Source: Denitratisoma sp. (GTDB lineage: Bacteria > Pseudomonadota > Gammaproteobacteria > Burkholderiales > Rhodocyclaceae). From it: a DNA stretch of 64,000 nt. A program made the position numbers and the translations under genes. The notes under the pieces were generated by a model. It had not been told where the DNA came from and ran no database searches. It worked only from the letters and a program-made list of their open reading frames with translations. The stretch spans positions 2,419,919 through 2,483,918 of the forward strand of contig JAVSMO010000001.1 of the NCBI GenBank assembly GCA_032027165.1, written 5' to 3'. Shown one piece after another: positions 9,285 to 21,374 of the stretch. Each line of letters opens with the position of its first letter. Within the stretch, counting starts at the first letter, position 1.

Positions 9285-10610
9285 CTATCTGCCGGGGAAC
9301 CCCGCCCCCTTGAAATTCGCCTTCTTCAACAGGCTCTCGTACTGATGGGTCATGACGTAGGCCTGCACCTGCGACATGAAATCCATGGTCACTACAACGA
9401 TGATCAGCAGGCTGGTTCCGCCGAAGTAGAACGGCACATTCCACTTCAGGATAAGGAACTCCGGCATCAGGCAGACCAGGGTGACGTAAATTGCACCAGC
9501 CAGCGTCAGTCGCATCAAAATCTTGTCGATGTATCGGGCCGTCTGATCGCCAGGGCGAATGCCGGGGACGAAGGCACCGCTCTTCTTCAGGTTGTCTGCT
9601 GTCTCCTTCGAGTTGAAGACCAGCGCCGTGTAGAAGAAGCAGAAAAAGACAATTGCTGCGGCATACAGCATCACGTAGATGGGCTGGCCAGGTGAGAGCG
9701 TTGCTGCAATGTCCTTCAGCCAGAACATGCCCTCGCCAGAACCGAACCAGCCGGCCACGGTGGCAGGAAACAGGATGATCGAGGAAGCGAAGATCGGCGG
9801 GATAACGCCAGACATGTTCAGCTTCAGCGGCAAATGCGAGCTCTGGCCGCCATATACCTTGTTACCGACCTGACGCTTGGCGTAGTTCACCAGAATCTTG
9901 CGCTGGCCGCGCTCCACAAAAACGACAAAGCCGGTTACCAGGAATACCAGTGCAATGATGAAGATCGCCGTCAGGGCGTGCATGGCTCCAGTGCGCACCA
10001 ACTCAAGGAGCCCGCCGATGGCACTGGGCAGGCCTGCCGCGATGCCGGCGAAAATAATGATCGAAATGCCATTGCCCAAGCCGCGCTCGGTGATCTGCTC
10101 GCCCAGCCACATCAGGAACATGGTGCCGGTCAGCAACGTCGTCACGCAGGTGACACGGAACAAGATGCCAGGATCGAGCACCAAACCGGGCTGTGATTCA
10201 AGCGCTATGGCGATGCCAAGACCCTGCACGAGGGCCAGAGCGACCGTGCCATAGCGGGTGTATTGGGTAATCTTGCGCCGACCAGCCTCACCTTCTTTCT
10301 TCAGCGCCTCCATCGATGGCAACGCCACCGTCATCAGTTGCATGATGATCGAAGCAGAAATGTAGGGCATGATGCCCAGCGCAAAGATGGTAAAGCGCGA
10401 AAGGGCGCCCCCGGAAAACAGGTTGAAGATGCCAAGAATGCCACCCTGTTGGCCTTGGAACAGCTCGGCCAGCTGCACCGGGTCGATACCCGGTACGGGA
10501 ATGTGCGCACCGATGCGATAGACGATCAGCGCGCCGAGCAGGAACATCAGCCGGCGCTTCAGGTCGCCGAACTTTCCAGTCTTGCCCAGAGTTGCAGTTT
10601 CGTTGGCCAA
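9285..10610 (-). CDS. secY: Preprotein translocase channel SecY
   Basis: Central channel of the Sec translocon in the inner membrane, partner of SecE (36034-36387). It has 441 residues and ten hydrophobic segments by eye, from [21 protein letters not shown] to [20 protein letters not shown]. The cytoplasmic loop [20 protein letters not shown], which contacts SecA and ribosomes, is conserved. Placed in the spc operon 12 bases after rplO. Confidence 0.97.
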   Translation of the reverse strand: MANETATLGKTGKFGDLKRRLMFLLGALIVYRIGAHIPVPGIDPVQLAELFQGQQGGILGIFNLFSGGALSRFTIFALGIMPYISASIIMQLMTVALPSMEALKKEGEAGRRKITQYTRYGTVALALVQGLGIAIALESQPGLVLDPGILFRVTCVTTLLTGTMFLMWLGEQITERGLGNGISIIIFAGIAAGLPSAIGGLLELVRTGAMHALTAIFIIALVFLVTGFVVFVERGQRKILVNYAKRQVGNKVYGGQSSHLPLKLNMSGVIPPIFASSIILFPATVAGWFGSGEGMFWLKDIAATLSPGQPIYVMLYAAAIVFFCFFYTALVFNSKETADNLKKSGAFVPGIRPGDQTARYIDKILMRLTLAGAIYVTLVCLMPEFLILKWNVPFYFGGTSLLIIVVVTMDFMSQVQAYVMTHQYESLLKKANFKGAGFPGR

Positions 10611-10622
10611 GGCGCTTCCCGA

Positions 10623-11060
10623 TTACTCCGCCGCTACGCTGCCGCCGGCGGCTTCAATGGCGGCCCTGGCGCCCTTGGTGGCACCAACCCCCTTCAGCGC
10701 AACTTTCTTGGTCAGCTTGCCCGACAGGATGACCTTGGCAGACAGCGCATCGCCCGGCACCACGCCGGCCTGCTTCAACACCAGCAGGTCGACCTCTCCA
10801 ACCGGGAGTCTCTCCAGGTCGGACAGGCGCACTTCGATGTTGCGGGTGCGCGTCAGCGAGACAAAGCCACGCTTGGGCAGGCGGCGCTGCAATGGCATCT
10901 GGCCACCCTCGAAGCCGGTCTTGTGGAAACCGCCGGCACGGGACGTCTGGCCCTTGTGGCCACGGCCGGCCGTCTTGCCGAGACCACTGCCGATACCGCG
11001 CCCAACGCGGCGTTTGGCGTGCTTGGCGCCCGCAGCAGGTTTGAGATTGTTCAGTTCCAT
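10623..11060 (-). CDS. rplO: 50S ribosomal protein L15
   Basis: Late-assembly 50S protein. It has 145 residues; the glycine/arginine-rich N-terminal extension ([20 protein letters not shown]) that threads into 23S rRNA is plain. Its start codon directly abuts the rpmD stop, and it lies 12 bases before secY. Confidence 0.97.
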   Translation of the reverse strand: MELNNLKPAAGAKHAKRRVGRGIGSGLGKTAGRGHKGQTSRAGGFHKTGFEGGQMPLQRRLPKRGFVSLTRTRNIEVRLSDLERLPVGEVDLLVLKQAGVVPGDALSAKVILSGKLTKKVALKGVGATKGARAAIEAAGGSVAAE

Positions 11061-11243
11061 TTAACCCTCACACTTCACGAGGTAGGCGACCTTGTTGATC
11101 ATGCCGCGCACCGCAGGCGTGTCAATCAGTTCGACCGTATGATTGCGGCGCTTGAGTCCGAGGCCGCGCACGGTGGCGCGGTGATCCTGCTTGGTGCCCA
11201 TCAGGCCCTTCACCAATGTAACTCTGACTTTCTTATCGGCCAT
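11061..11243 (-). CDS. rpmD: 50S ribosomal protein L30
   Basis: 60-residue 50S protein with the ferredoxin-like core [20 protein letters not shown]. It begins 3 bases after rpsE and ends directly against the rplO start, suggesting coupled translation. Confidence 0.95.
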   Translation of the reverse strand: MADKKVRVTLVKGLMGTKQDHRATVRGLGLKRRNHTVELIDTPAVRGMINKVAYLVKCEG

Positions 11244-11246
11244 GGC

Positions 11247-11771
11247 TTACCCCAGAATCTCTTCGATGGTCTTGCCACGCTTGGCTGCCACTTCGGCTGG
11301 AGTGCTCATCTTGGTCAGACCGTCCAGCGTCGCACGCACTACGTTGTAAGGATTGGTCGAGCCCAGGCATTTGGCCAGCACGTCAGTCACGCCCATCACT
11401 TCGAAGACTGCACGCATAGGACCGCCGGCGATGATGCCGGTACCGGCCGAGGCGGGCTGCATCAGCACGCGCGATGCGCCATGCTCACCGATAACGGCAT
11501 GCTGCAGGGTGCCATTCTTGAGTGAAATCCTGACCATCTTGCGACGCGCCTCTTCCATGGCCTTCTGCACGGCAACAGGTACCTCGCGGGATTTCCCCTT
11601 GCCCATGCCGATGCCGCCATCACCGTCACCGACCACGGTGAGCGCGGCAAAGCCAAGGATGCGTCCGCCCTTCACCACCTTGGTAACGCGGTTGATGGAG
11701 ACCATCTTCTCGCGCAGGCCGTCGTCACGCTCCTCCGACGTCTGCGGTTTTCTCGTCTGCGGTTTTGCCAT
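11247..11771 (-). CDS. rpsE: 30S ribosomal protein S5
   Basis: Takes part in decoding accuracy and mRNA entry. It has 174 residues with the S5 N-terminal domain ([18 protein letters not shown]), the loop altered in spectinomycin-resistant mutants ([20 protein letters not shown]) and the C-terminal domain with [20 protein letters not shown]. Starts 12 bases after rplR. Confidence 0.97.
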   Translation of the reverse strand: MAKPQTRKPQTSEERDDGLREKMVSINRVTKVVKGGRILGFAALTVVGDGDGGIGMGKGKSREVPVAVQKAMEEARRKMVRISLKNGTLQHAVIGEHGASRVLMQPASAGTGIIAGGPMRAVFEVMGVTDVLAKCLGSTNPYNVVRATLDGLTKMSTPAEVAAKRGKTIEEILG

Positions 11772-11783
11772 TGCTAACCTCGC

Positions 11784-12137
11784 TTAGAACTTGAGTCCGC
11801 CTTCACGCGCGGCTTCGGCCAGCGCCTTTACGCGACCGTGGTACATGAAGCCGGAACGGTCGAACGCGACCGTCTCGACACCGGCGGCCTTGGCCCGCTC
11901 GGCGATCAGTTTGCCGACCAAGGTTGCCGCCATGACGTTGCCGCCACTGGGTGCCTGCTTTCGCACACCCTCCTCGACAGTCGAGGCGGCAGCCAGTACC
12001 TTCGCGCCGTTGCCGTCGATGATCTGGGCATAGATGTGGCTGTTGGAACGATGCACGCAAAGGCGCACCGTCTTGAGTTCGGCAATCTTGGCTCGGGTTT
12101 TGCGAGCTCTGCGCAAACGCGCCTGCTTTTTGTCCAT
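11784..12137 (-). CDS. rplR: 50S ribosomal protein L18
   Basis: 5S rRNA-binding protein with L5. It has 117 residues, with a basic N-terminus ([16 protein letters not shown]) and the conserved [17 protein letters not shown] and [20 protein letters not shown] segments. Starts 10 bases after rplF. Confidence 0.97.
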   Translation of the reverse strand: MDKKQARLRRARKTRAKIAELKTVRLCVHRSNSHIYAQIIDGNGAKVLAAASTVEEGVRKQAPSGGNVMAATLVGKLIAERAKAAGVETVAFDRSGFMYHGRVKALAEAAREGGLKF

Positions 12138-12147
12138 TGCGGTACCC

Positions 12148-12681
12148 TTACTTCTTCTTCGTTTCTTTCAGAACGATGACTTCGTCCGCGTAGCGCACGC
12201 CCTTGCCCTTGTAAGGCTCTGGCGGACGATAGCCGCGCACTTCAGCCGCCACCTGACCCACAACTTGTTTATCGATGCCCTTGATGATGATTTCCGTCTG
12301 CGAGGGCGTCTCTACCTTGATGCCAGCCGGCATGTCATGCACTATCGGGTGGGAGAAGCCGAGCGTCAGGTTGAGCTTGGTGCCCTGCGCCTGGGCGCGA
12401 TATCCGACGCCGACAAGGGTCAGCTTCCTTTCAAACCCCTTGGTAACACCCGTCACCATGTTGGACAGCAAGGCACGCATCGTGCCGGAATGGGCACTGC
12501 CAAGCTCGGCGCCTGCTACTGCCTTGCACTGGAGCTTATCACCGTCACGCTCAATGCTGACCGACGGATGCACAGCCTGCTTGAGCGTACCGAGGGGACC
12601 CTTTACGCTGACTTCGGCCGCTGACAGCGATACTTCAACGCCCTTGGGCAACTCAACAGGATATTTAGCAATACGTGACAT
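12148..12681 (-). CDS. rplF: 50S ribosomal protein L6
   Basis: 50S protein near the factor-binding site. It has 177 residues and two repeats of the L6 fold; the C-terminal signature [14 protein letters not shown] is present. [12 protein letters not shown] at 12681 is taken as start because AAGGAGGAAACG lies just upstream and the family begins here, although the frame stays open further upstream. Confidence 0.97.
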   Translation of the reverse strand: MSRIAKYPVELPKGVEVSLSAAEVSVKGPLGTLKQAVHPSVSIERDGDKLQCKAVAGAELGSAHSGTMRALLSNMVTGVTKGFERKLTLVGVGYRAQAQGTKLNLTLGFSHPIVHDMPAGIKVETPSQTEIIIKGIDKQVVGQVAAEVRGYRPPEPYKGKGVRYADEVIVLKETKKK

Positions 12682-12691
12682 CGTTTCCTCC

Positions 12692-13087
12692 TTACGCCAC
12701 GATGCACAGCACTTCGCCACCGACATTGGTGGCGCGCGCGCGACGGTCAGTCATAACGCCCTTCGGCGTCGAAACGATGGCGATACCCAAGCCATTCATC
12801 ACGCGCGGCAGATCACCAGATCCCTTGTAGACACGCAGTCCAGGGCGCGAAATTCGCTCGATGCGCTCGATCACAGGGCGCCCGGCGTAGTACTTCAGGG
12901 CGATATCCAATTGTGATTTGCCTTCGGTCTCGCGCACGGCGAAATCATCAATATAGCCCTCGTCCTTCAGCACGGCGGCAATAGCCACCTTGAGCTTGGA
13001 AGACGGCATGGCAACGGAGTTTTTCTGGGCCATCTGCGCATTGCGGATGCGCGTCAGCATATCGGCGACCGGATCAGTCATGCTCAT
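12692..13087 (-). CDS. rpsH: 30S ribosomal protein S8
   Basis: Central-domain 30S protein; in E. coli it represses the spc operon by binding mRNA at rplE. It has 131 residues with [16 protein letters not shown] and the C-terminal [13 protein letters not shown]. Of two nearby ATGs, the upstream one (13087) is chosen because GAGGAG lies seven bases before it. Confidence 0.97.
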   Translation of the reverse strand: MSMTDPVADMLTRIRNAQMAQKNSVAMPSSKLKVAIAAVLKDEGYIDDFAVRETEGKSQLDIALKYYAGRPVIERIERISRPGLRVYKGSGDLPRVMNGLGIAIVSTPKGVMTDRRARATNVGGEVLCIVA

Positions 13088-13100
13088 TCTCGATCTCCTC

Positions 13101-13406
13101 TTACCAGCTGGCCTTGATCATGCCTGGCACTTCGCCTCGCATGGCCACTTCGCGCAGCTTATTGCGGCAAAGTCCGAACTTGCGGAAATAACCGCGCGGA
13201 CGGCCGGTCAATTCGCAACGGTTGCGCTGGCGGACCGGGCTGGCATTGCGCGGCAACTGCTGGAACTTCAGCCGCGCCTCCATGCGCTCCTCGTCGGAGA
13301 GCTTGGCATTGTTGATGATGGCGAGCAGTTCGGCGCGTTTGGCGGCGTACTTAGCCACCGTTTTGGCGCGCTTGGCTTCGCGATTCTTGAGTGCAAGTTT
13401 CGCCAT
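13101..13406 (-). CDS. rpsN: 30S ribosomal protein S14 (zinc-independent form)
   Basis: Head protein of the 30S subunit. The 101-residue long form lacks the C-x2-C zinc ribbon of short S14 proteins; the C-terminal signature [20 protein letters not shown] is intact. Starts 7 bases after rplE. L36 and S4 in the same run keep their zinc cysteines. Confidence 0.97.
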   Translation of the reverse strand: MAKLALKNREAKRAKTVAKYAAKRAELLAIINNAKLSDEERMEARLKFQQLPRNASPVRQRNRCELTGRPRGYFRKFGLCRNKLREVAMRGEVPGMIKASW

Positions 13407-13413
13407 GGTTCCC

Positions 13414-13953
13414 TCAGTTCTTGAAGGGGAATTTGAAGGCGGCGAGAAGCGCCTTGGCTTCTTCGTCGGTCTTCGCGGTTGTCGTGATGCTGATGTTCAT
13501 GCCACGCAGGGCGTCGATCTTGTCGTACTCAATTTCCGGAAAGATGATCTGCTCCTTGACACCCAGGTTATAGTTGCCGCGGCCATCGAAGGCCTTGCCC
13601 GAAATGCCTCGGAAGTCGCGGATGCGCGGCAGGGCGATGCTGACTAGGCGATCGAGGAACTCGTACATGCGGCCGCCACGCAGCGTAACCATGCAGCCGA
13701 TCGGGTAGCCTTCACGGATCTTGAAGCCGGCAATCGATTTCTTCGACTTTGTCGTGACCGGCTTCTGGCCAGCGATCTTGGTCATGTCGCCCACCGCATG
13801 CTCGAGCACCTTCTTGTCGCCGACCGCCTCGCCCACGCCCATGTTGAGCGTTATCTTGGTGATGCGGGGCACTTCCATGACTGACTTGTAGCCGAACTTC
13901 TTGGTCAGTTCGGCCATCACGGTCTGTTTGTAGTATTCCTGCAAGCGCGCCAT
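13414..13953 (-). CDS. rplE: 50S ribosomal protein L5
   Basis: 5S rRNA-binding protein contacting S13 and the P-site tRNA. It has 179 residues beginning [16 protein letters not shown]; the motif [16 protein letters not shown] and the [21 protein letters not shown]-terminus are conserved. The ATG at 13953 is used since the longer open frame upstream only overlaps rplX. In E. coli the S8 repressor site is around this gene start. Confidence 0.97.
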   Translation of the reverse strand: MARLQEYYKQTVMAELTKKFGYKSVMEVPRITKITLNMGVGEAVGDKKVLEHAVGDMTKIAGQKPVTTKSKKSIAGFKIREGYPIGCMVTLRGGRMYEFLDRLVSIALPRIRDFRGISGKAFDGRGNYNLGVKEQIIFPEIEYDKIDALRGMNISITTTAKTDEEAKALLAAFKFPFKN

Positions 13954-13963
13954 AAATCCTTCC

Positions 13964-14281
13964 TTACGCTTCCACAGTTTCGCCATTCGACTTGAAAACG
14001 CGGACCTTACGGCCATCGTCCAGCGTCTTGAAGCCGACTCGGTCGGCCTTTTGCGTCGCGGGGTTGACCAGCGCCACGTTCGAAACATGAATCGGCATTT
14101 CCTTCTCCAGGATGCCACCGGGCTGACCTTTGACCGGATTTGGCCTGGTGTGCCGCTTGACCTTGTTCACGCCCTCTACTAGCACGCGGTCGTCCTCAAG
14201 GCTGCGCAGCACGGCACCACGCTTGCCCTTGTCCTTGCCGGCGATGACGATGACGTTGTCGCCCTTGCGAATTTTGTTCAT
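13964..14281 (-). CDS. rplX: 50S ribosomal protein L24
   Basis: Assembly initiator of the 50S subunit. It has 105 residues and contains the KOW motif [20 protein letters not shown] at the N-terminus, followed by the [20 protein letters not shown] loop. Starts 11 bases after rplN. Confidence 0.97.
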   Translation of the reverse strand: MNKIRKGDNVIVIAGKDKGKRGAVLRSLEDDRVLVEGVNKVKRHTRPNPVKGQPGGILEKEMPIHVSNVALVNPATQKADRVGFKTLDDGRKVRVFKSNGETVEA

Positions 14282-14292
14282 GGCCAGAATCC

Positions 14293-14661
<369 letters not shown>

Positions 14662-14754
14662 TGTTCAATCTCCAACTTAATCGCAGCGTGTGCCGCGGTC
14701 AGTCTTGGAACCCGTCCGGGTTGGACCCGACCAGCTGACCAGTCAGGCATAAAG

Positions 14755-14786
14755 CTCGTTCAATACTGGCAGCAGTACTGAACGAG
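14755..14786 (-). promoter_or_regulatory. Stem-loop in the spc-operon leader
   Basis: CTCGTTCAGTACTG, loop CTGC, then CAGTATTGAACGAG on the minus strand make a 14-bp stem with one G-U pair. The pair would be an A-C mismatch on the plus strand, so the structure fits minus-strand RNA better. No T-run follows, so it is more likely a processing, stability or binding site than a terminator. A second short hairpin (AACCC/GGGTT) lies further downstream near 14708-14722. Confidence 0.6.
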
Positions 14787-14800
14787 GAAAATAGCCGGCA

Positions 14801-14829
14801 ATTGTATCGGTATTCGCCGGCCGAGTAAA
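14801..14829 (-). promoter_or_regulatory. Spc-operon promoter (sigma70 type) before rplN
   Basis: TTTACT (14824-14829) and TACAAT (14801-14806), 17 bases apart on the minus strand, in the rpsQ-rplN gap where E. coli also has its spc promoter. Transcription would start near 14794, giving a leader of about 130 bases with stem-loops. A GCCGGC inverted repeat (14794-14799 with 14816-14821) followed by TATTTT overlaps it and may end part of the S10 transcript. Confidence 0.6.
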
Positions 14830-14847
14830 CAGGCTTGGCGAATTAAA

Positions 14848-15114
14848 TTATATCGCGCGCGCCTTTTCCACCACACGTGTCACGCGCCAGGCCTTGGTCT
14901 TGGAGACCGGGGCGCACTCCTCGATCTGCACCACATCACCAGCGCCAGCCTCTAGGCCTTCGATATGGGCCGCGTATTTGCGCGAACGGGTGACAATTTT
15001 GCCAATCGGGTGTTTAACCCGCCGCTCAACTAGTACGGTGACGGTTTTCTGCATCTTATCGCTGACGACGCGGCCTGTTAGGGTCCGTCGCACTTTCTGA
15101 GTTGCCTCGTTCAT
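14848..15114 (-). CDS. rpsQ: 30S ribosomal protein S17
   Basis: OB-fold 16S rRNA-binding protein. It has 88 residues, with [20 protein letters not shown] and the [20 protein letters not shown] segments. The start overlaps the rpmC stop (ATGA). It is the last gene of the S10 operon; a 186-base gap follows. Confidence 0.97.
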   Translation of the reverse strand: MNEATQKVRRTLTGRVVSDKMQKTVTVLVERRVKHPIGKIVTRSRKYAAHIEGLEAGAGDVVQIEECAPVSKTKAWRVTRVVEKARAI

Positions 15115-15305
15115 TTCGTTGCCGCCTTTTCACGCAAGAGGGTTTTCACGCGCGCAATGTCCTTGCGCACCTTGCCGAGCTGGCTGGTATTTTGCAGTTG
15201 CTGGGTTGCCACCTGCATGCGCAGCGAAAACTGCGCCTTGCGCAACTCCATCAGTTCCTTGTTCAGGTCGGCCGCGTCTTTGGCCCTGAGTTCTTTCGCT
15301 TTCAT
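15111..15305 (-). CDS. rpmC: 50S ribosomal protein L29
   Basis: 64-residue two-helix protein at the tunnel exit, where trigger factor and SRP dock. [20 protein letters not shown] is typical. The ATG at 15305 is preferred; a GTG at 15311 would add two residues and overlap the rplP stop. Overlaps rpsQ by four bases. Confidence 0.95.
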   Translation of the reverse strand: MKAKELRAKDAADLNKELMELRKAQFSLRMQVATQQLQNTSQLGKVRKDIARVKTLLREKAATK

Positions 15306-15307
15306 GA

Positions 15308-15721
15308 TCACCCCACCTGGCGCACGACGAAGGTCGTCTCAATCGGGAGCTTGGCCGCTGCCAGCGCAAATGCCTCACGGGCCAACGTCTCGTCCACCCC
15401 GTCCATTTCGTAAATCACCTTGCCTGGCTGGATCTCGGCAACGTAGTACTCGGGATTGCCCTTGCCATTGCCCATCCTCACCTCTGCGGGCTTCTGGGAA
15501 ATGGGCTTGTCCGGGAAAATACGGATCCAGATACGGCCGCCGCGCTTGATATGGCGGGTCATGGCACGGCGGGCAGCCTCGATTTGACGCGCTGTCAGAC
15601 GGCCGCGGCCGATGGCCTTGAGGCCAAATTCGCCGAAACTCACCTTGGTGCCGCGCGTTGCAATGCCCTTGTTGCGGCCCTTCTGTTCCTTGCGATATTT
15701 CCTGCGTGCTGGTTGCAGCAT
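15308..15721 (-). CDS. rplP: 50S ribosomal protein L16
   Basis: 50S protein near the A site. It has 137 residues, with [20 protein letters not shown], the [20 protein letters not shown] signature and the [15 protein letters not shown]-terminus. Starts 5 bases after rpsC and ends 2 bases before rpmC. Confidence 0.97.
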   Translation of the reverse strand: MLQPARRKYRKEQKGRNKGIATRGTKVSFGEFGLKAIGRGRLTARQIEAARRAMTRHIKRGGRIWIRIFPDKPISQKPAEVRMGNGKGNPEYYVAEIQPGKVIYEMDGVDETLAREAFALAAAKLPIETTFVVRQVG

Positions 15722-15726
15722 TGCTC

Positions 15727-16629
15727 TTACTCCTTACCTTCCGCCTTGGGCGCGGCAGGCTTGCGCACGCGCTTGGCAGGCGTCTTGGCCGGCGCGGCTG
15801 CCTCGCCCGCAGGGGCGGCGGCATCCGGCTTGGCTTCGGCTGACTTGGTGGCGGGCTTGCGCGGTGTGCGCGGCTTGGCTGCCGGCTTGGTCTCTCCCTC
15901 GCCTTCAGCCCTGGCAGTCGGGCGGGCAGGGGCCTTGCGCATCTTCTTCGCCGGCTCCTCTGCGGGCGCGCCTTCCGGAGCAACCGCCGGCTGCTCGTTT
16001 CGCGCCATCGTTTCGCCCTTGAACACCCACACCTTAATGCCGATGATTCCGTAAGTGGTCTTGGCTTCCGAAGTGCCGTAATCGATGTCAGCGCGCAGGG
16101 TATGCAGGGGCACGCGGCCTTCACGATACCACTCGCGGCGGGCAATCTCGGCGCCATTCAGGCGGCCGGAACTCATGATCTTGATGCCTTGAGCACCGAG
16201 CCGCATGGCATTCTGCATTGCGCGCTTCATGGCGCGGCGGAACATGATGCGCTTCTCCAGTTGCTGGGCAATCGAATCGGCGATCAGCTGCGCATCTGTC
16301 TCAGGTTTGCGGATCTCTTCAATGTTGACATGGACCTGTACGCCCATGATCTTCTGCAGATCGGCCTTCAGATGCTCGATGTCCTCACCCTTCTTCCCGA
16401 TGACAACGCCGGGGCGGGCTGAATACACCGTGATGCGGGCGTTCTTGGCCGGGCGCTCGATGACCACGCGGCCGACCGAGGCATGCGCCAGCTTCCTTTT
16501 CAGGTAGTCGCGCACCTCGATGTCTTCATTGAGCATCTGTGGGAACGATTTGCTGTTGGCGTACCAGCGCGAACTCCAGTTGCGCGTGACCGAGAGGCGG
16601 AAACCGGTCGGATGTATCTTCTGTCCCAT
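15727..16629 (-). CDS. rpsC: 30S ribosomal protein S3 with long basic C-terminal tail
   Basis: mRNA-entry protein of the 30S head with helicase function. The normal S3 body ([20 protein letters not shown] domain at [21 protein letters not shown]-terminal domain ending near [13 protein letters not shown]) takes about 218 residues. The protein continues for about 80 residues rich in Lys, Pro, Ala and Glu, with PAK/KPA-like repeats similar to histone H1 tails, for a total of 300 against 233 in E. coli. The frame is intact and ends 5 bases before rplP. Confidence 0.96.
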   Translation of the reverse strand: MGQKIHPTGFRLSVTRNWSSRWYANSKSFPQMLNEDIEVRDYLKRKLAHASVGRVVIERPAKNARITVYSARPGVVIGKKGEDIEHLKADLQKIMGVQVHVNIEEIRKPETDAQLIADSIAQQLEKRIMFRRAMKRAMQNAMRLGAQGIKIMSSGRLNGAEIARREWYREGRVPLHTLRADIDYGTSEAKTTYGIIGIKVWVFKGETMARNEQPAVAPEGAPAEEPAKKMRKAPARPTARAEGEGETKPAAKPRTPRKPATKSAEAKPDAAAPAGEAAAPAKTPAKRVRKPAAPKAEGKE

Positions 16630-16638
16630 AGTTTCTCC

Positions 16639-16998
16639 TTACTTCCTTCCGGATTTCTTCGCTGGCGCGTCACCGACGGTGACATAGATATGGCAGGTCG
16701 GCTTGAGGATCTTGAAGCCGCGACCCTTGGCGCGAGGCATGAAGCGTTTCAGCATCATGCCTCGCTCGACATGGATCGTCTTGACCTGGAGCGTATCGAT
16801 GTCTGCACCGTCGTTGTGCTCAGCATTGGCAATCGCCGACTCAAGCACCTTTTTGATGATCTTGGCGCCCTTCTTCGGCGAGAATGTCAAGACGTTGAGC
16901 GCCTGGTCCACCGGCAGGCCGCGGATCTGGTCGGCGACAAGCCTTCCCTTCTGCGCCGAGAGGCGGACGCCACGCAAAATTGCATTGGTTTCCATCAT
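16639..16998 (-). CDS. rplV: 50S ribosomal protein L22
   Basis: Its beta-hairpin lines the exit tunnel at the macrolide site. It has 119 residues; the hairpin segment [20 protein letters not shown] shows no macrolide-resistance deletion. Two adjacent ATG codons can start it, differing by one residue. Starts 6 bases after rpsS. Confidence 0.97.
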   Translation of the reverse strand: MMETNAILRGVRLSAQKGRLVADQIRGLPVDQALNVLTFSPKKGAKIIKKVLESAIANAEHNDGADIDTLQVKTIHVERGMMLKRFMPRAKGRGFKILKPTCHIYVTVGDAPAKKSGRK

Positions 16999-17004
16999 CT
17001 CTCC

Positions 17005-17289
17005 TTACTTCTTGACCACGGCTTTTTTTGTGCCGGCAGTATGCCCCTTGAACGTGCGAGTCAGGGCGAACTCGCCGAGCTTGTGGCCGACCATGTTTTC
17101 CGAGATGTACACCGGAATGTGCTGCTTGCCGTTATGCACGGCGATGGTCAAGCCGACGAAATCCGGCAGGACAGTGGAGCGCCGCGACCACGTCTTGATC
17201 GGGCGTTTGTCGTTGGTAGCGCGCGACGTTTCCACCTTCTTTTCCAGGTGGGCGTCGACGAACGGGCCTTTCTTAACTGAGCGTGCCAT
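17005..17289 (-). CDS. rpsS: 30S ribosomal protein S19
   Basis: Head protein contacting S13. It has 94 residues; [20 protein letters not shown] and the [20 protein letters not shown] signature are intact. Lies 10 bases after rplB and 6 before rplV. Confidence 0.97.
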   Translation of the reverse strand: MARSVKKGPFVDAHLEKKVETSRATNDKRPIKTWSRRSTVLPDFVGLTIAVHNGKQHIPVYISENMVGHKLGEFALTRTFKGHTAGTKKAVVKK

Positions 17290-17299
17290 GCTTCACCTC

Positions 17300-18127
17300 T
17301 TATTTCTTGTGCCGGCGCTGGACGATCATGCTGTCCGTGCGCTTATTGCGGCGTGTACGGTAGCCCTTGGTCGGCGTACCCCACGGGCTGACCGGATCAC
17401 GGCCAGCGGCGGTCTTGCCCTCGCCGCCGCCATGCGGGTGGTCGATCGGGTTCATCGCCACACCGCGCACCGTCGGACGAATACCGCGCCAGCGCTGGGC
17501 ACCAGCCTTGCCGATTGAGCGCAGGTTGTTTTCCTCATTGCCCACCTCGCCGATTGTCGCGCGGCACTCGACGTGCACGCGGCGAATCTCTCCGGAACGC
17601 AGGCGCAACTGCGCATAGCTGCCTTCACGCGCCAATAGCTGTACAGAAGTGCCGGCTGCGCGCGCCAGCTGGGCGCCCTTTCCGGGAACCATCTCGATGC
17701 AGTGGATGGTGGTACCGACCGGGATGTTGCGCAGCGGCAGGGCGTTACCCGGCTTGATCGGGGCCTCAGAACCGCTAATCAATTGCGTGCCCACTGCCAC
17801 TCCCTTGGGTGCCACGATATAACGACGCTCGCCGTCGGCATAGCAGAGCAGGGCCAGGTTGGCGCTGCGGTTCGGGTCATACTCAAGCCGCTCGACCTTG
17901 GCCGGAATACCGTCCTTATTGCGACGGAAATCGACGATGCGGTAGTTCTGCTTGTGCCCGCCGCCCTTGTGGCGCGTAGTAATGTGGCCGTGGTTGTTGC
18001 GGCCTGCCTTGCTGTTCTTCTTTTCGACCAGCGCAGCGACAGGCGCACCCTTGTGCAGGTCGGGGTTGACGACCTTGACCACAGCGCGGCGACCGGCAGA
18101 AGTTGGTTTGACTTTGACGAGTGCCAT
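17300..18127 (-). CDS. rplB: 50S ribosomal protein L2
   Basis: Required for subunit joining and peptidyl transfer. It has 275 residues; the C-terminal signature [19 protein letters not shown], with the functionally key histidine (E. coli H229 equivalent), is present. Starts 3 bases after rplW. Confidence 0.97.
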   Translation of the reverse strand: MALVKVKPTSAGRRAVVKVVNPDLHKGAPVAALVEKKNSKAGRNNHGHITTRHKGGGHKQNYRIVDFRRNKDGIPAKVERLEYDPNRSANLALLCYADGERRYIVAPKGVAVGTQLISGSEAPIKPGNALPLRNIPVGTTIHCIEMVPGKGAQLARAAGTSVQLLAREGSYAQLRLRSGEIRRVHVECRATIGEVGNEENNLRSIGKAGAQRWRGIRPTVRGVAMNPIDHPHGGGEGKTAAGRDPVSPWGTPTKGYRTRRNKRTDSMIVQRRHKK

Positions 18128-18130
18128 GGA

Positions 18131-18436
18131 TTATTCCCCCGCCGCAAAGTTAATTTCCTGACCTGGCTTCAGGCAGACGTAGGCCTTCCTCACGTCGTTG
18201 CGTCGGCCGACAAAGCGGCCGTGGCGTTTTTCCTTGCCTTTCAGGTTGGAGACTTGCACCGAATCGACCTGCACCTTGAAGAGCAACTCGACTGCGGCCT
18301 TGATCTCCGGCTTGGTCGCGTCCGGCGCGACAATGAAGATCACCTGTTCGTTCTTGTCAGCAACGTACGTCGCCTTCTCGGAGATCTGCGGCGCGACGAG
18401 GACCTGCATCAGGCGTTCCTGGTTGAAGGTTTTCAT
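18131..18436 (-). CDS. rplW: 50S ribosomal protein L23
   Basis: Docking site for trigger factor and SRP at the tunnel exit. It has 101 residues; the motif [20 protein letters not shown] and the basic loop [20 protein letters not shown] are typical. The start overlaps the rplD stop by four bases. Confidence 0.97.
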   Translation of the reverse strand: MKTFNQERLMQVLVAPQISEKATYVADKNEQVIFIVAPDATKPEIKAAVELLFKVQVDSVQVSNLKGKEKRHGRFVGRRNDVRKAYVCLKPGQEINFAAGE

Positions 18437-19053
18437 CCCAGCATCTCCTCCATCTTTGCCACCGCGCCCTTGGTCAGCAGCACGTTTTTGAAACGGACCA
18501 ATGAGATCGGGTCAGTCTCATTAACCTCGAGCACCAGCACGTTGGGCAGATTACGCGAGGACAGATACAGGTTCTCGTCCAAGTTGTCGGTGATCACCAG
18601 CACGGACTCCAAGCCCATGCCCTTGATTTTCTGGGCCAACAATCTGGTCTTCGGCGATTCGACGGAAAAGTTCTCGATAACGGCCAGGCGATCTTCGCGG
18701 GCCAACTGCGAGAGGATCGCCGCCAAACCGGCGCGGTACATCTTGCGATTGACCTTGTGGCTGAAATTCTCGTCCGGTCGGTTCGGGAAGATGCGGCCAC
18801 CGCCACGCCACAGCGGACTGGAGGACATACCGGCGCGGGCACGTCCTGTACCCTTCTGGCGCCATGGCTTCTTGGTCGTATGGCTGACTTCGCCGCGATC
18901 CTTCTGTGCCCTATTACCTGAGCGGGCGTTGGCCTGGTAGGCGACAACAACCTGGTGCACCAGGGCTTCATTGTAGTCACGGCCGAACAGCGCATCAGAT
19001 GCCTGCAGGGTCGACGCGGTCTTGCCTTGTTCGTTGATCAGTTTAAGTTCCAT
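18433..19053 (-). CDS. rplD: 50S ribosomal protein L4
   Basis: Tunnel protein, and in enterobacteria the repressor of the S10 operon. It has 206 residues; the extended loop with [20 protein letters not shown] reaches into the tunnel. Starts 9 bases after rplC and overlaps rplW. Confidence 0.97.
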   Translation of the reverse strand: MELKLINEQGKTASTLQASDALFGRDYNEALVHQVVVAYQANARSGNRAQKDRGEVSHTTKKPWRQKGTGRARAGMSSSPLWRGGGRIFPNRPDENFSHKVNRKMYRAGLAAILSQLAREDRLAVIENFSVESPKTRLLAQKIKGMGLESVLVITDNLDENLYLSSRNLPNVLVLEVNETDPISLVRFKNVLLTKGAVAKMEEMLG

Positions 19054-19062
19054 CGCGTCCCC

Positions 19063-19701
19063 TTAACCCTTGATCGCCGGATGGACCACGACGTCAGTGC
19101 CACGGCTGCCTGGCACAGCGCCTTTGACGAGCAACAGTTGACGTGCTTCGTCGACGCGAACGACTACCAGATTCTGCGTAGTGCGCTGAACGTTTCCCAT
19201 ATGACCGGCCATGCGCTTGCCAGGGAAGACGCGGCCCGGATCCTGATTCTGTCCGATCGAGCCGGGCTTGTTGTGGGACACGGAGTTGCCGTGGCTGGCC
19301 CGGTTCGATGAAAAATGGTGACGCTTGATGACGCCGGTGAAACCCTTCCCCTGCGAAGTGCCAGTCACATCGACCTTCTGGCCTGCCTGGAAAATCGTCG
19401 CGGCAATGATGTCGCCTGGCTTGAAATTCGCCAGATCACCGGCTGCGACACGGAACTCCTTGAGGACATGGCCGGCTTCGGTGCCGGCCTTGGCGAGATG
19501 CCCCGCTGCCGCCTTGTTCACGCGACTCGCGCGGCGCTTGCCGTAGGTCACCTGCACTGCGGCGTATCCGTCAGCTTCAGGTGTCTTAATTTGCGTGACG
19601 CGGTTATTCGACACGTCAAGCACCGTCACCGGGATGGTTTCACCATCATCGGTAAAGATGCGCGTCATGCCGACCTTGCGTCCGACAAGGCCCAGACTCA
19701 T
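19063..19701 (-). CDS. rplC: 50S ribosomal protein L3
   Basis: Early-assembly protein close to the peptidyl transferase centre. It has 212 residues; the methylated-glutamine loop [20 protein letters not shown] is present. A CCCGGT/ACCGGG inverted repeat lies just before its AGGAG site in the 97-base gap after rpsJ. Confidence 0.97.
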   Translation of the reverse strand: MSLGLVGRKVGMTRIFTDDGETIPVTVLDVSNNRVTQIKTPEADGYAAVQVTYGKRRASRVNKAAAGHLAKAGTEAGHVLKEFRVAAGDLANFKPGDIIAATIFQAGQKVDVTGTSQGKGFTGVIKRHHFSSNRASHGNSVSHNKPGSIGQNQDPGRVFPGKRMAGHMGNVQRTTQNLVVVRVDEARQLLLVKGAVPGSRGTDVVVHPAIKG

Positions 19702-19798
19702 TTTATTCTCCTATCCCCGGTTGCGATTGACCGGGACTTATTAACAAACAACAACTGGAACAACATGGCAGCCGATACTCTGGCCGCAACACAAATCG

Positions 19799-20110
19799 TT
19801 ACTGCAACTTGATCTCGACGTCGACACCTGCGGGCAGATCGAGTTTCATCAACGCATCCACCGTCTTGTCGGTCGGGTCGATAATGTCCATTAGGCGCAG
19901 ATGAGTACGGATCTCGAATTGGTCGCGCGAAGTCTTGTTCACGTGCGGGCTGCGCAGCACGTTGAAGCGCTCGATACGGGTAGGCAGCGGTACGGGACCG
20001 CGCACGACGGCACCAGTGCGCTTGGCCGTATCCACTATCTCGAGGGCCGACTGGTCAATCAGCCGATAGTCGAATGCCTTGAGACGGATGCGGATTTTCT
20101 GGTTTTGCAT
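19799..20110 (-). CDS. rpsJ: 30S ribosomal protein S10
   Basis: 30S head protein that also pairs with NusB in antitermination. It has 103 residues; [20 protein letters not shown] and the [20 protein letters not shown] loop are conserved. It opens the S10 operon 49 bases after tuf; no convincing promoter is visible in that gap, so tuf read-through is likely. Confidence 0.97.
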   Translation of the reverse strand: MQNQKIRIRLKAFDYRLIDQSALEIVDTAKRTGAVVRGPVPLPTRIERFNVLRSPHVNKTSRDQFEIRTHLRLMDIIDPTDKTVDALMKLDLPAGVDVEIKLQ

Positions 20111-20134
20111 GTCAATTCCCTAAAGAGCGATGCT

Positions 20135-20150
20135 TGGCGCACTCGCGCCA
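20135..20150 (-). promoter_or_regulatory. Short hairpin between tuf and rpsJ
   Basis: TGGCGC, loop GAGT, GCGCCA on the minus strand form a 6-bp stem in the str/S10 boundary. No T-run follows, so it is not a clear terminator; it may be a processing or pausing site. Confidence 0.35.
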
Positions 20151-20159
20151 GGCGATAAT

Positions 20160-21350
<1,191 letters not shown>

Positions 21351-21374
21351 GTTTCTATTCCCCTAAAGAACAAA

